This document shows, piece after piece, positions 24,920-32,724 of a stretch of 64,000 bases of DNA. Source of the stretch: Atopobium sp. UBA1382 (GTDB lineage: Bacteria; Actinomycetota; Coriobacteriia; Coriobacteriales; Atopobiaceae); assembly GCA_002305805.1 (NCBI GenBank), contig DBQY01000011.1, forward strand, positions 17,821 to 81,820. Reading direction: 5' to 3'. Made by a program: the position numbers and the translations under genes. Below the pieces are notes generated by a model. It made no database searches. It had not been told where the DNA came from and saw nothing but the letters and a program-made list of their open reading frames with translations. How positions within the stretch are numbered: the stretch's first letter is position 1; each line of letters begins with the position of its first letter.

Positions 24920-26194
24920 TTACGCCACGTGCGGCCTCGCCTTGAGCGAGAAGAGCGCGAGCACGAGGCACACGGCCATGCAGCCGTAGCCGAGGACAAA
25001 CATCAGCGGGTAGCCGCCCGCGGAGTCCACGACCAGGCCCCAGAGCACGGCGGCGACGGCGCTCATGAGCGAACCCACCATCGAGACGCGCGAGTAGATG
25101 TTGGTGTAGTCGGCGCTGCCGAAGACGGTGCGCACGAGCAGCGGCGTCTGCACGGTGGTCATCGCGTAGACCACGCCAAAGAGGAAGGAGCCCACGAGCA
25201 GCAGCGCGAGCGCGCCCGGGAAGAGCCACATGAGCGTGACGCCGGCAACGCCCGCCCCGATGCCCAGCACCACGCCGGCGTGCACGGAGCGGTCGTTCAC
25301 GGCGCCGAGCACGACCTTGCCCACGGCCTGGCCGCCCATCGCGGCGCTCGCCACGATGCCGGAGGCGGCGGCGATGGGGGGCATGGTGTCGGCGAAGGAC
25401 TGGGCGTAGCCGGCAAGGAACTGGTAGATGGTCTGGTTGAGCGTGATCACGCCGCAGAAGGCAGCGAGGGCAAAGAACGCCGGCATGCGCATGGCGCGCT
25501 CCGCGGGTACGCCGGAGAGCTCGGCCTTCGCGCCGTCGCCCGCGGCCGCCTCGCCGGCGCCGTAGGGGGCAAGGCCCTTGTCCTCGGGCCGGCTGCGCAC
25601 CACGAGCAGCGTGAACGGCAGCGTGCCCACCGCCACGATCGCGGCGAAGACCAGGTAGGCGGTGCGCCAGCCCTCGGCGCCGGAGTTGATCAGCGCCGTG
25701 CCCACGGGGTTGAAGACCACTCCGCCGATGCCGGTGAACGCCATGCACAGGCCCACGAAGAAGCCGACGCGCTTGACGCACCAGGCGTTCACGAGCGTGG
25801 GCACGGAGAGGTAGATCAGCGGGCACACGCCTACGCCCAGGACCGCGCCGCAGACGTAGAACTGCCACATGGCCTGGCACTGGCTCATGCCCGCGAGGCC
25901 GAGGGCGCACAGCACCACGGCCGCGGAGAGCACCGCCCGCGCGTCGAGGCGCGAGAGGAGCTTGCCGGCCACGGGCAGGGTGAGCATCTGGGCGATGTTG
26001 AGCACCGAGAAGTACAGCGTGAACTCCGCGGTCGCCACCCCAAAGTACTGCGAGACCGGCGTGAAGAAGATGCCGGCGCACGACAGCACGAGCGCGCAGG
26101 GGAGAAACGTTATCGCTATGCAGGACGCGACGATGGCGTAGGCGTAGTGGAACCCGCCCGCCCTCGCGCCAGTCTCGACGTTCTTCTCGGTCAT
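24920..26194 (-). CDS. MFS transporter, oxalate/formate antiporter (OFA) family
   Basis: A 424-residue major facilitator with 12 predicted helices. The start HYAYAIVASCIAITFLPCAL and the region GVGVCPLIYLSVPTLVNAWC fit the OFA-like monocarboxylate group. The loop between helices 6 and 7 (RSRPEDKGLAPYG) is the usual site for this group. It is the last gene of module A, 26 bases after the acyl kinase, so it probably exports the acid product or imports the substrate of that pathway. TAGGAG lies 11 bases upstream of ATG 26194. Confidence 0.88.
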   Translation of the reverse strand: MTEKNVETGARAGGFHYAYAIVASCIAITFLPCALVLSCAGIFFTPVSQYFGVATAEFTLYFSVLNIAQMLTLPVAGKLLSRLDARAVLSAAVVLCALGLAGMSQCQAMWQFYVCGAVLGVGVCPLIYLSVPTLVNAWCVKRVGFFVGLCMAFTGIGGVVFNPVGTALINSGAEGWRTAYLVFAAIVAVGTLPFTLLVVRSRPEDKGLAPYGAGEAAAGDGAKAELSGVPAERAMRMPAFFALAAFCGVITLNQTIYQFLAGYAQSFADTMPPIAAASGIVASAAMGGQAVGKVVLGAVNDRSVHAGVVLGIGAGVAGVTLMWLFPGALALLLVGSFLFGVVYAMTTVQTPLLVRTVFGSADYTNIYSRVSMVGSLMSAVAAVLWGLVVDSAGGYPLMFVLGYGCMAVCLVLALFSLKARPHVA

Positions 26195-26220
26195 TGGTCT
26201 TGCGTCTCCTATCTCTTGTC

Positions 26221-27342
26221 CTAGCCCTCGACGTCGGCGATGGCGCCGTCCATCGTGAAGCCCTTCCAGCTGGGCTCGCCGGTGTAGGTCATGACGGGCT
26301 CGGTGCCCTCGAGCGCGCGGATGGCGCCCGCGGCGAGCGCGTCCATCTCGAAGTCGCCGGCGTAGACCTTGACCGGGGCGATCCAGCCCACGCGCTCGGT
26401 CACGTAGGACACGAAGCGCGGGTCGTGGGAGACGCCGCCGGTGAGCACGATGCCGTCGACCTTGCCGGCGAGGACCGCGGCGAAGGCGCCGATCGCCTTG
26501 GCGACCTGGTAGGCCATCGCGTCGTAGACGACCTCCGCCCAGGCGTCGCCGGCCTCGATGCGCGCCGTGATCTGGCGCGCGTCGTCGGTGCCGAGCAGCC
26601 CGAGCAGGCCGCCGGTCTTGCCGATGACGCCGTCGAGCTCCTTCTTGGTCGCGCCGGAGTAGGCGAGCTTCACCACGGGCTTGAGCGGCGCGTCGCCGGA
26701 GCGGTTGGGCGCGAAGGGGCCGGAGCCCTCGAGGACGTCGTTGGTGTCGACCATGCGGCCGTGGTCGTGGCAGGCGACGGAGAGGCCGCCTCCCACGTGC
26801 GCCACGATGAAGGAGCCGCCCTCGTAGGTGAGGCCGAGCTCGGCGGCGCAGCGGATCGCGCACTCCTTCTGGTTGAGGCAGTGCACGTGGCTCTTGCGGT
26901 AGACGCCGGGAAATCCGGTGATGCGCGCCACGTCGACGAGCTCGTCGGTGTCGGGCTGGTTGACGGCGTAGGCGGGCTTGCCGGTCGCCTGCGCGAAGGC
27001 GTGCAGCAGCGGCGCGCCGAGGATGGCGGGGTGGTTGACGCCGGCGTTCATGACGTGGTCGCAGACCGTGTCGTCGATGGCGAAGATGCCGCCGACGGTG
27101 GGGCCCATCGCGCCGCAGTAGCCGGAGAAGGCGTCGATGTCCTCGAGGGCGATGCCCTGCTCGGCGAGGGCGTCGAGGATGGTCTGGCGGCGGTACTCGA
27201 ACTGGTCGGCGGCGTTGTCGAAGGCCGCGATCTCCTCGGCGGGGTGGGTGACGTTGAGACGGAAGAGCGCCTCGGTCCCGTCGAAGACGGCCACCTTCGT
27301 GGAGGTGGAGCCGGGGGAGAGCGTGAGGATCTTGTGGCCCAT
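26221..27342 (-). CDS. buk: Butyrate kinase family acyl kinase (module A)
   Basis: A 373-residue ASKHA-fold acyl kinase closest to butyrate kinase, which makes ATP and a carboxylate from an acyl phosphate. The N-terminal phosphate loop KILTLSPGSTSTKVAVFDG, the middle FIVAHVGGGLSVACHDHGRM, and GIVLTGGVSHDPRFVSYV are the family signatures. RKSHVHCLNQKECAIRCA is the regular substrate-side helix. It shares the operon with a phosphate acyltransferase and an ACP, and has a paralogue in module B. Its acyl specificity is not readable; two-carbon to branched four-carbon acyl groups are all possible. AAAGGA precedes ATG 27342. Confidence 0.9.
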   Translation of the reverse strand: MGHKILTLSPGSTSTKVAVFDGTEALFRLNVTHPAEEIAAFDNAADQFEYRRQTILDALAEQGIALEDIDAFSGYCGAMGPTVGGIFAIDDTVCDHVMNAGVNHPAILGAPLLHAFAQATGKPAYAVNQPDTDELVDVARITGFPGVYRKSHVHCLNQKECAIRCAAELGLTYEGGSFIVAHVGGGLSVACHDHGRMVDTNDVLEGSGPFAPNRSGDAPLKPVVKLAYSGATKKELDGVIGKTGGLLGLLGTDDARQITARIEAGDAWAEVVYDAMAYQVAKAIGAFAAVLAGKVDGIVLTGGVSHDPRFVSYVTERVGWIAPVKVYAGDFEMDALAAGAIRALEGTEPVMTYTGEPSWKGFTMDGAIADVEG

Positions 27343-27402
27343 GCGGTTCCTTTCTGCGGGCGCGCCGTACGGCGATTGTGCGCGGCGCGGCGGCCCCTGT
27401 CT

Positions 27403-27416
27403 TTGTGCGGACACAA
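27403..27416. promoter_or_regulatory. TTGTG-N4-CACAA dyad upstream of the module A acyl kinase
   Basis: TTGTGCGGACACAA lies 61 bases before the kinase start and overlaps the T-rich tail of the terminator at 27412-27456. It resembles, in a shifted register, the TGTGC-N4-GCACA dyads elsewhere. Confidence 0.35.
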
Positions 27417-27456
27417 CAAAATGCGGGCGAGAAGAACGGACGCGTCCCTCTCGCCC
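27412..27456 (-). terminator. Hairpin after the module A phosphate acyltransferase
   Basis: GGGCGAGA and TCTCGCCC pair around an inner GGAC/GTCC stem; on the minus strand the structure is followed by ATTTTGTTGTG. It contains the CGAGAAGAACG word. Confidence 0.65.
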
Positions 27457-27466
27457 GGCGTCGGCG

Positions 27467-28462
27467 CTAGCGGGCGGCGAGGACGAGCATCGCGATGTCG
27501 CCGACGATCTCGTCGACGGTGGCTCCGCGGGAGGAGTCGGCCACGGGGCACTTGAAGCCGGAGAGCGTGTGACCGTAGGCGGCGCCGTGGGCGAAGCGCT
27601 GGACGATCTTCACCGCGAGGTTGGCGGAGTTGAGGTCGGGGAAGATGAGCACGTTGGCGCGGCCCGCGACGGCCGAGTCGCGACCCACCTTCTTGGCGGC
27701 GACGGCCTCGTCGATGGCGGCGTCGAGCTGGAACTCGCCGTCGGCGGCGATGTCGGGCCTGCGCTCGTGCACGAGCGAGATCGCCTCGTTCACGCGGTCA
27801 ACCGAGCTGCCGGCGCCCGAGCCGCAGGTGGAGTACGAGAGGAAGCCCACGCGCGGCTCCCAGCCCATGATGGCGGCCACGTTGTCCGCCGCGGAGATGG
27901 CGATGGAGGCGAGCTCGGAGGCCGTGGGCTCGGGGTTGAGCCCGCAGTCGGCGAAGCAGACGACGTTGCCCTCCGGGCCCTCGAAGCCCTCGGTCTCCAC
28001 GAGTGCGAAGATCGACGGGACGTCCACGCCCTCCTTGAGGCCGATGATGGTCTGGGCGGCCATGAGGACGTCGCCGGTGGTGTTGGTGTGGCCGCAGAAG
28101 GTGCAGTCCACGTCGCCGAGCTCCTCCATGACCATCGCGTACCACATCGGGCTCTTGATCTTGCGGCGGGTGCCCTTGGCGGAGAGCAGGCGGGCGCCGC
28201 CGGCCATGTAGCGCTCGGCCAGCGCGTCGGCGGCCGCCTCGTCGGAGGAGTCGACGATCTCCATGCCATCGAGCGCAACTCCGGCCTCGGCGGCCGTGGC
28301 CTCGATGACCTCGCGCGGGCTCACGAGCACGGGCGTCCCCACGCCCTCGTCGAGCACGCGACGGGCGGCGAGCAGGGTCTTTGCTGCCTCGCACTCGGGC
28401 AGGGCAACGCGGCGCGCGGGCGCCGCCTTGGCGTCCTCCACGAGCTTCTCGATAAGCGTCAT
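27467..28462 (-). CDS. Phosphate acyltransferase (Pta/Ptb family, module A)
   Basis: A 331-residue enzyme of the phosphate acetyl/butyryltransferase family, which exchanges a thioester for an acyl phosphate. The conserved elements are RRVALPE near the start, GDVLMAAQTIIGL, FLSYSTCGSGAGSSVDRVNE, DGEFQLDAA and NVLIFPDLNSANLAVKIVQR. The length matches Pta. It is flanked by an ACP gene upstream and an acyl kinase downstream, so I infer it may use acyl-ACP rather than, or as well as, acyl-CoA; no Pta is firmly known to do that, and PlsX is the family that does. The ATG is preceded by AAAGGAC, directly after a terminator hairpin. Confidence 0.9.
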   Translation of the reverse strand: MTLIEKLVEDAKAAPARRVALPECEAAKTLLAARRVLDEGVGTPVLVSPREVIEATAAEAGVALDGMEIVDSSDEAAADALAERYMAGGARLLSAKGTRRKIKSPMWYAMVMEELGDVDCTFCGHTNTTGDVLMAAQTIIGLKEGVDVPSIFALVETEGFEGPEGNVVCFADCGLNPEPTASELASIAISAADNVAAIMGWEPRVGFLSYSTCGSGAGSSVDRVNEAISLVHERRPDIAADGEFQLDAAIDEAVAAKKVGRDSAVAGRANVLIFPDLNSANLAVKIVQRFAHGAAYGHTLSGFKCPVADSSRGATVDEIVGDIAMLVLAAR

Positions 28463-28480
28463 GTCAGGTCCTTTCGATAG

Positions 28481-28524
28481 AAAAAGGGCCCGGCGGCGGC
28501 CGAGAGGGGCCGCGCTGCCGGGCC
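28481..28524 (-). terminator. Terminator or attenuator between ACP and phosphate acyltransferase (module A)
   Basis: A GGCCCGGC-type stem of about 15 base pairs is followed on the minus strand by CCTTTTTCT. Sitting inside an apparent operon, it should lower expression of the downstream genes relative to ACP. Confidence 0.8.
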
Positions 28525-28531
28525 GTTCGTG

Positions 28532-28783
28532 CTACATGGACAGGGCGTCATCCACGAACTTGGCGGCGTCGGCGAAGGTCGCGCACTTGTTGAGCTGCAT
28601 GTAGGGGACCTCGACCTCGTACTCGTCCTCGAGCGCGGACGCAAACTGCACGATGTTGACGGACTTGCAGTGCAGGTCGTCGACGAAGCGCGTCTCGGCG
28701 GACAGGGTGGAGGCGTCCACGCCAAAGATCTCGGCCGCCTTGTTCTTGAGGATGTCCACGACCTCTTCCTGGAACTCGTTCAT
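28532..28783 (-). CDS. Acyl carrier protein (module A)
   Basis: An 83-residue four-helix acyl carrier protein. It aligns well with bacterial ACPs: FQEEVVDILKNKAAEIFGVD, then DDLHCKSVNIVQFASALEDE, where Ser41 takes the phosphopantetheine position. The usual DSL motif is CKS here, so the first motif residue is Cys-Lys instead of Asp. The remainder is acidic as expected. AAAGGAAG precedes the ATG. It lies 85 bases after the CocE hydrolase with a small hairpin (28803-28825) in between, and 70 bases before the phosphate acyltransferase. A fatty acid synthesis ACP would normally be next to fab genes, so this copy is likely dedicated to the local pathway. Confidence 0.88.
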   Translation of the reverse strand: MNEFQEEVVDILKNKAAEIFGVDASTLSAETRFVDDLHCKSVNIVQFASALEDEYEVEVPYMQLNKCATFADAAKFVDDALSM

Positions 28784-28802
28784 CTTGCTTCCTTTCGCTT
28801 GT

Positions 28803-28825
28803 GGAAGAGGGACCGCCCCTCTTCC
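28803..28825 (-). other. Intercistronic hairpin between CocE hydrolase and ACP
   Basis: GGAAGAGGG and CCCTCTTCC pair over nine bases with a five-base loop; no T-tract follows. Confidence 0.5.
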
Positions 28826-28868
28826 GCGTTTGCCGTATGTGGAGAGGGGAGCGCCCCTTTTCCTCGCG

Positions 28869-30662
28869 TTAGCCGCGGTAGACGTAGTCGCCGACCTGGT
28901 ACTTGGGCGGCACCACGGGGATCTGCAGGTAGGAGTCGTGCTCGCCGCCGGTGTGGATGACGTGCATGCCGTCGCCGTTGTCGGTCTTGTGGTTCATGTC
29001 GTTGTCGTGGAACCACTCGGTCTTGATGAAGCGGCCGGCGATGACCACCTGGATCTTCTCGCCCTTGTGCCAGAAGCGGGAGTGCGGGTACATCTCCACG
29101 TCCACCGGCACGATCTCGCCGGGCTGCATGCGCTCCTCCTTGGTGTGAGCGTGCACCGGCTGGAAGTCGCTCGCGTACTTGGGGTCGAGCTCGCGGTGGC
29201 TGCAGCGCAGGAACCCCCATGCGCCGCGGAAGGGCGCGCCCATGACGCGGATCGGCACGTAGTTGCCGTCCTTGTCGAGCTTGATGACCCAGGGGAACAG
29301 GTCCATGTTGTCGTAGCCGCGGCACTCGACGTTCAGGTGCAGCTTCATGAAGCCCGTGATCTCGGTGTCCTCGGTGAACTGATAGGTGAACGTCGTGGTC
29401 TCGGTCTTGGGGTCGTAGACGACCTCGGCCTCCTGCCCGGGGTTCTCAAAGCTCGCGGAGCCGTCGGCGGCGTTGAGGTAGAGCTTCTTGTACTCGGTGC
29501 GCTTGAGCGGGAAGGACTCCTCCGGGCGGCGGTCGGCGTAGTCAAAGTCATAGCCGTCCATGACGTCGATGCGCACGCGCGGCGTCATCTCCCAGCCGTT
29601 GTGGATGTCCTTGCAGTAGCGGTCGAAGAAGCGGCGCAGGTCCTCGAGATTCTCGGGCTTGTAGCTGTCGGGCCACTCGAAGTCGCGGTGCGCGCGCATC
29701 CACTTCTTGGGCGAGCGGATGCGGCGGAAGCCCTCGAAGGCGCCGCGCAGGTGGTGGTGGACCCAGCCGGCCGTCACGTACGTGGGGATGCGGATCTTGT
29801 TCCAGTCGACGATCTTGTCCTTGTAGTACGCGTTCATGAGCGGGTACTGGGCGACCATCGCCGGCGTGTCCTCGATGTAGTTGTTGACCGCGAGCGCCTG
29901 GATGATGTGGGTCTCGTAGTCGGGGTTGGGGATGCCGCCGCAGTAGTAGCTCTCGCGGTAGAGGTCGCCCTGGCCCTCCCAGGCCGCCAGGCACGCGAGG
30001 TGGGGCGGACGGGTGGCGGCGATGCGCCAGTGGGCCATGCACACGCCGGAGTTGCCGATCATCGTGGCCTTTCCGTTGCACCACTCCTGAGCGGTGACCC
30101 ACTCGATGAAGTCATAGCCGTCCTGGGCGTCCTGGCTGCCCCAGAGGTAGACGTCGCCCTCGGAGTTGCCCACGCCGCGCGGGTCCACGTTGGCCACGGC
30201 GTAGCCGTAGTGGCACCAGTAGCCGGGGTCGGGCGCCTCGAACTTGGCGTACTGGGAGACCGTCTTGGGCGGCACGCCCATGAGCTGCCAGGAGTCCATG
30301 CCCTCGGAGGGGTTCTTGCCAAACGGGGCAAAGACGCAGATGACCGGCACCTTCTCGGTGGTGTTGGCGGGACGGTAGATGTCCGCGTAGATGGTGGTGC
30401 CGTCGCGCAGGACGCAGGCCTGGTCGCGCTCGCACATGACGCCGGGGATCTCGGTCATGTAGGTGTGCGGCTGGTAGGGGGCGCAAAATCCCATCGTGGC
30501 GACCATCTCGCCGTCGCCGGCGTCGGGGTCCTCGGCCAGGCGGCGCTTGATCTCCTCGAGCTCCTCGCGGGACTTGCCGGGGTTGCCCTTGGCAAAGGGG
30601 ACCTCGAACTCCTCCCCGCCGAAGGTCATCTTCTTGACGATGCCCTCTCTCTTCTCGGCCAT
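28869..30662 (-). CDS. CocE/NonD family hydrolase (X-Pro dipeptidyl-peptidase-like alpha/beta hydrolase)
   Basis: A 597-residue alpha/beta hydrolase of the CocE/NonD group. Residues 70-330 form the catalytic domain (VLRDGTTIYADIYRP, GYAVANVDPRGVGNSEG), with a serine at 205 in MIGNSGVCM where family members have GxSxxG. The C-terminal 200 residues form the jelly-roll domain (VWHKGEKIQVVIAG type). There is no signal peptide, unlike several cocaine esterase relatives. Members cleave esters, amides or C-C bonds of acyl compounds; leading module A upstream of ACP it may release or transfer the acyl group. GAGAGGAG precedes ATG 30662. It diverges from the PucR-type regulator over a 246-base gap. 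Confidence 0.85.
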   Translation of the reverse strand: MAEKREGIVKKMTFGGEEFEVPFAKGNPGKSREELEEIKRRLAEDPDAGDGEMVATMGFCAPYQPHTYMTEIPGVMCERDQACVLRDGTTIYADIYRPANTTEKVPVICVFAPFGKNPSEGMDSWQLMGVPPKTVSQYAKFEAPDPGYWCHYGYAVANVDPRGVGNSEGDVYLWGSQDAQDGYDFIEWVTAQEWCNGKATMIGNSGVCMAHWRIAATRPPHLACLAAWEGQGDLYRESYYCGGIPNPDYETHIIQALAVNNYIEDTPAMVAQYPLMNAYYKDKIVDWNKIRIPTYVTAGWVHHHLRGAFEGFRRIRSPKKWMRAHRDFEWPDSYKPENLEDLRRFFDRYCKDIHNGWEMTPRVRIDVMDGYDFDYADRRPEESFPLKRTEYKKLYLNAADGSASFENPGQEAEVVYDPKTETTTFTYQFTEDTEITGFMKLHLNVECRGYDNMDLFPWVIKLDKDGNYVPIRVMGAPFRGAWGFLRCSHRELDPKYASDFQPVHAHTKEERMQPGEIVPVDVEMYPHSRFWHKGEKIQVVIAGRFIKTEWFHDNDMNHKTDNGDGMHVIHTGGEHDSYLQIPVVPPKYQVGDYVYRG

Positions 30663-30825
30663 GCGGCGCTCCTCTCTGACGAGCCCCCGGGCGTGCCCGG
30701 CGGGCGCTTTCCCTGCCCCAGAGTGTGGGCGTTTGGGCCAAGAACTTCATTGGACTGGGTTACAAACTTTGGGGCCCCGTGGCGGGCCCGCGCGGTACCG
30801 CTGCCCATCGCCCAGCTCAGGGCCC

Positions 30826-30855
30826 TTGGTCAACAGCACAACGCGCTGCTATCAT
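30826..30855 (+). promoter_or_regulatory. Promoter of the PucR-type regulator
   Basis: TTGGTC, an 18-base spacer and TATCAT lie 54 bases before ATG 30909. The gap 30663-30908 serves divergent transcription of this gene and the CocE operon. Confidence 0.5.
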
Positions 30856-30908
30856 GGGGGCGAGAAGAGCGGGCGGGCCGTCCCGCCGTCGGGTCCGGAG
30901 GGGGAGCC

Positions 30909-32465
30909 ATGAAGCTGAGAACGGTCGTCAACGAGCTGGCGTGCGGGGCGCTCTGGCCGGCGCGACCGGAGCTTTTGGACGCCAACGTCCTGCTCACCCC
31001 CGAGTACGGCTCGACGACCCCGGGGGACATGCTGTTCGTGCGCCTGTGCCGCCTCGAGGACTGGGCGGACGGGAGGGTCAGCGCGGGCGAGCGCGAGCTT
31101 CTGCTCGTCCACGCGGGGCCCAAGATCCCCGCCGACGCCTCGCCCGCGGGCAATGTCGTGCTCATCTCCCACCCGAGCTGCTACGAGGACCTGCGGGCCC
31201 AGTTTCTCGACCTGCCCTCCCGCATCGCGGTGCTGGAGCTGCTGCGCGAGCGGGTGTTCAACGCGTTTCTCGGCTCCTACGACGTGGCGCAGTTCGCGCG
31301 CCGCTCCTCGGAGGTGCTCGGCAATCCCGTGATCGTCCTCAACTCCGACCAGCGCGTGCTCGCCACTGCCGGCGAGTTCCCGGTCGACGCCCTCGACGTG
31401 CAGGAGGTCCTCGCGCAGGGCTACATCTCCGAGATGGTCAACGCCGACATGGAGGCCGACGGCATCATCGAGGGCGTGCGGCGCTCGCATCACTCCATCC
31501 TCGCCTTCAGCGCGCGCTACGCCCGAAGCTGGGTCACCTCGATGGTCTACTTCCATCATCTCGAGATGGGTCGCTTCGACGTGATGGAGAAGGACCGCCC
31601 GATATCCGGCATCGACCTCGAGCTCATCGACTACGCCTCCCAGCTCGCGGGCATCCTCATCGACCGCCTCGGCCTCGCCGGCGAGCGCGTGGGGTTTGGC
31701 TCCTCGGTCCTGCACGACCTCGTGACCGGCGGCTTCGTCAACGAGGAGACCATGCGCGCCCAGCTTGGGGTCACGCACCTCCCGCGGGACGGGTCCTACG
31801 CGATGCTCACGTTCTCCGGCCAGCGCGACGCCGACCGCGACTACCTCGCCCGCGTGGGCTCGATGGTGGGCCGCGCGGTGCGCGGCTGCCTGTGGTGCAT
31901 CGAGGACGGCGTCCTGTGCGCGCTGGTGCCGGTGGGCAGGAGCGAGGCCGTTGGCTACGACGACTACGCGCGCTGCGTCCGGCGCCTCTCCGCCAACTCC
32001 GCCCTGGCCTCGATGCTCGAGAACAACGACCTGCGCGCCTTCGTGAGCGAGCCCTTTGACGAGGTCGACCGCGCCGGCGCCCGCCTCGAGCAGTGCCGGC
32101 TGCTCATGCGCGTGCCCGACCCGCGCGCCCGCGGCCGCGTCTGCTACTTCTGGGAGAACCGCTTTGGCGTGCTGGCTGCCGTCGCGGGCACGCGGGAGCG
32201 CGTCGACATGATGCTTGACAAGCGCGTGGTGGCGATGAACGCCTACGACCGGGAGCACGGCACGGCCTATCTCGAGACCGCCATCATGTCCGTGCGCCAC
32301 CCCGGCAGCCCCGCCGAGGCGGCCGCCGCGCTCTCGGTCCACCGCAACACCTACTTCTACCGCATGAACAAGGTCAAGGAGCTCTTCTTCGTCGACCTCA
32401 AGGACGGCGAGGACCGCCTGGCGCTCTCCTTCACCGCGCAGGTCCTCGAGGCCTCGCGCCGGTAG
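30909..32465 (+). CDS. PucR family transcriptional regulator
   Basis: A 518-residue regulator. The N-terminal 130 residues are PucR-like (GDMLFVRLC, VLISHPSCYEDLRAQF), a GGDEF-like middle follows, and the C-terminus has the PucR helix-turn-helix: AAAALSVHRNTYFYRMNKVK. GAGGGGGAG precedes ATG 30909. It lies at the junction between the divergent CocE operon and the flavodoxin gene downstream, so it is the natural regulator for module A and the redox genes. PucR-type proteins usually act as effector-dependent activators. A second, shorter relative is at 40395-41711. Confidence 0.88.
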   Translation: MKLRTVVNELACGALWPARPELLDANVLLTPEYGSTTPGDMLFVRLCRLEDWADGRVSAGERELLLVHAGPKIPADASPAGNVVLISHPSCYEDLRAQFLDLPSRIAVLELLRERVFNAFLGSYDVAQFARRSSEVLGNPVIVLNSDQRVLATAGEFPVDALDVQEVLAQGYISEMVNADMEADGIIEGVRRSHHSILAFSARYARSWVTSMVYFHHLEMGRFDVMEKDRPISGIDLELIDYASQLAGILIDRLGLAGERVGFGSSVLHDLVTGGFVNEETMRAQLGVTHLPRDGSYAMLTFSGQRDADRDYLARVGSMVGRAVRGCLWCIEDGVLCALVPVGRSEAVGYDDYARCVRRLSANSALASMLENNDLRAFVSEPFDEVDRAGARLEQCRLLMRVPDPRARGRVCYFWENRFGVLAAVAGTRERVDMMLDKRVVAMNAYDREHGTAYLETAIMSVRHPGSPAEAAAALSVHRNTYFYRMNKVKELFFVDLKDGEDRLALSFTAQVLEASRR

Positions 32466-32475
32466 CGTGCGCCGG

Positions 32476-32600
32476 TTGACAGTGGCGTCAGGTTATATTG
32501 TCAACTTGACAATCGCGTCAGGTTATATTGTCAAGTTGGCCGAGAAGAACGTCCGGATGCCGCACGGGGCTGACGGTGGCGTCGGTTGACGGTGGCGTCA
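32476..32600. repeat. Tandem operator-like array, two 29-base direct repeats plus two short copies
   Basis: Two 29-base repeats (32476-32504 and 32506-32534, 27 identities) begin TTGACA and end TATATTGTCAA. Two shorter units, TGACGGTGGCGTCGG (32571) and TTGACGGTGGCGTCA (32586), repeat the same TGAC-N6-GTCA dyad. The junction of the long repeats is a perfect ATTGTCAACTTGACAAT palindrome. The array lies between the PucR gene and the flavodoxin gene. Confidence 0.7.
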
Positions 32601-32609
32601 GCCGTCCAA

Positions 32610-32623
32610 TGTGCAATCGCACA
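32610..32623. promoter_or_regulatory. TGTGC-N4-GCACA dyad upstream of the flavodoxin gene
   Basis: TGTGCAATCGCACA repeats exactly the dyad and spacing of 23227-23240, 102 bases before the gene start. Confidence 0.4.
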
Positions 32624-32724
32624 GACACGTTCTTCTCGCCTGGGCGTTTATCATACGTCAGCCTAACGGGTTTGCCCATACGCTTTTCCCAACGGAACCC
32701 AAGCCGGAGAGGAAAGGGGTCGCC

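Noticed and set aside
28653..30908. Upstream extension of the PucR-type regulator to about 1270 residues
   Set aside because: The in-frame upstream part is the complement of the CocE and ACP genes; the regulator starts at 30909 with its own ribosome binding site.
32476..32529. A sigma-70 promoter made of TTGACA and TATATT in each 29-base repeat
   Set aside because: The spacer is only 12 bases, too short for a normal promoter; an operator role fits better.
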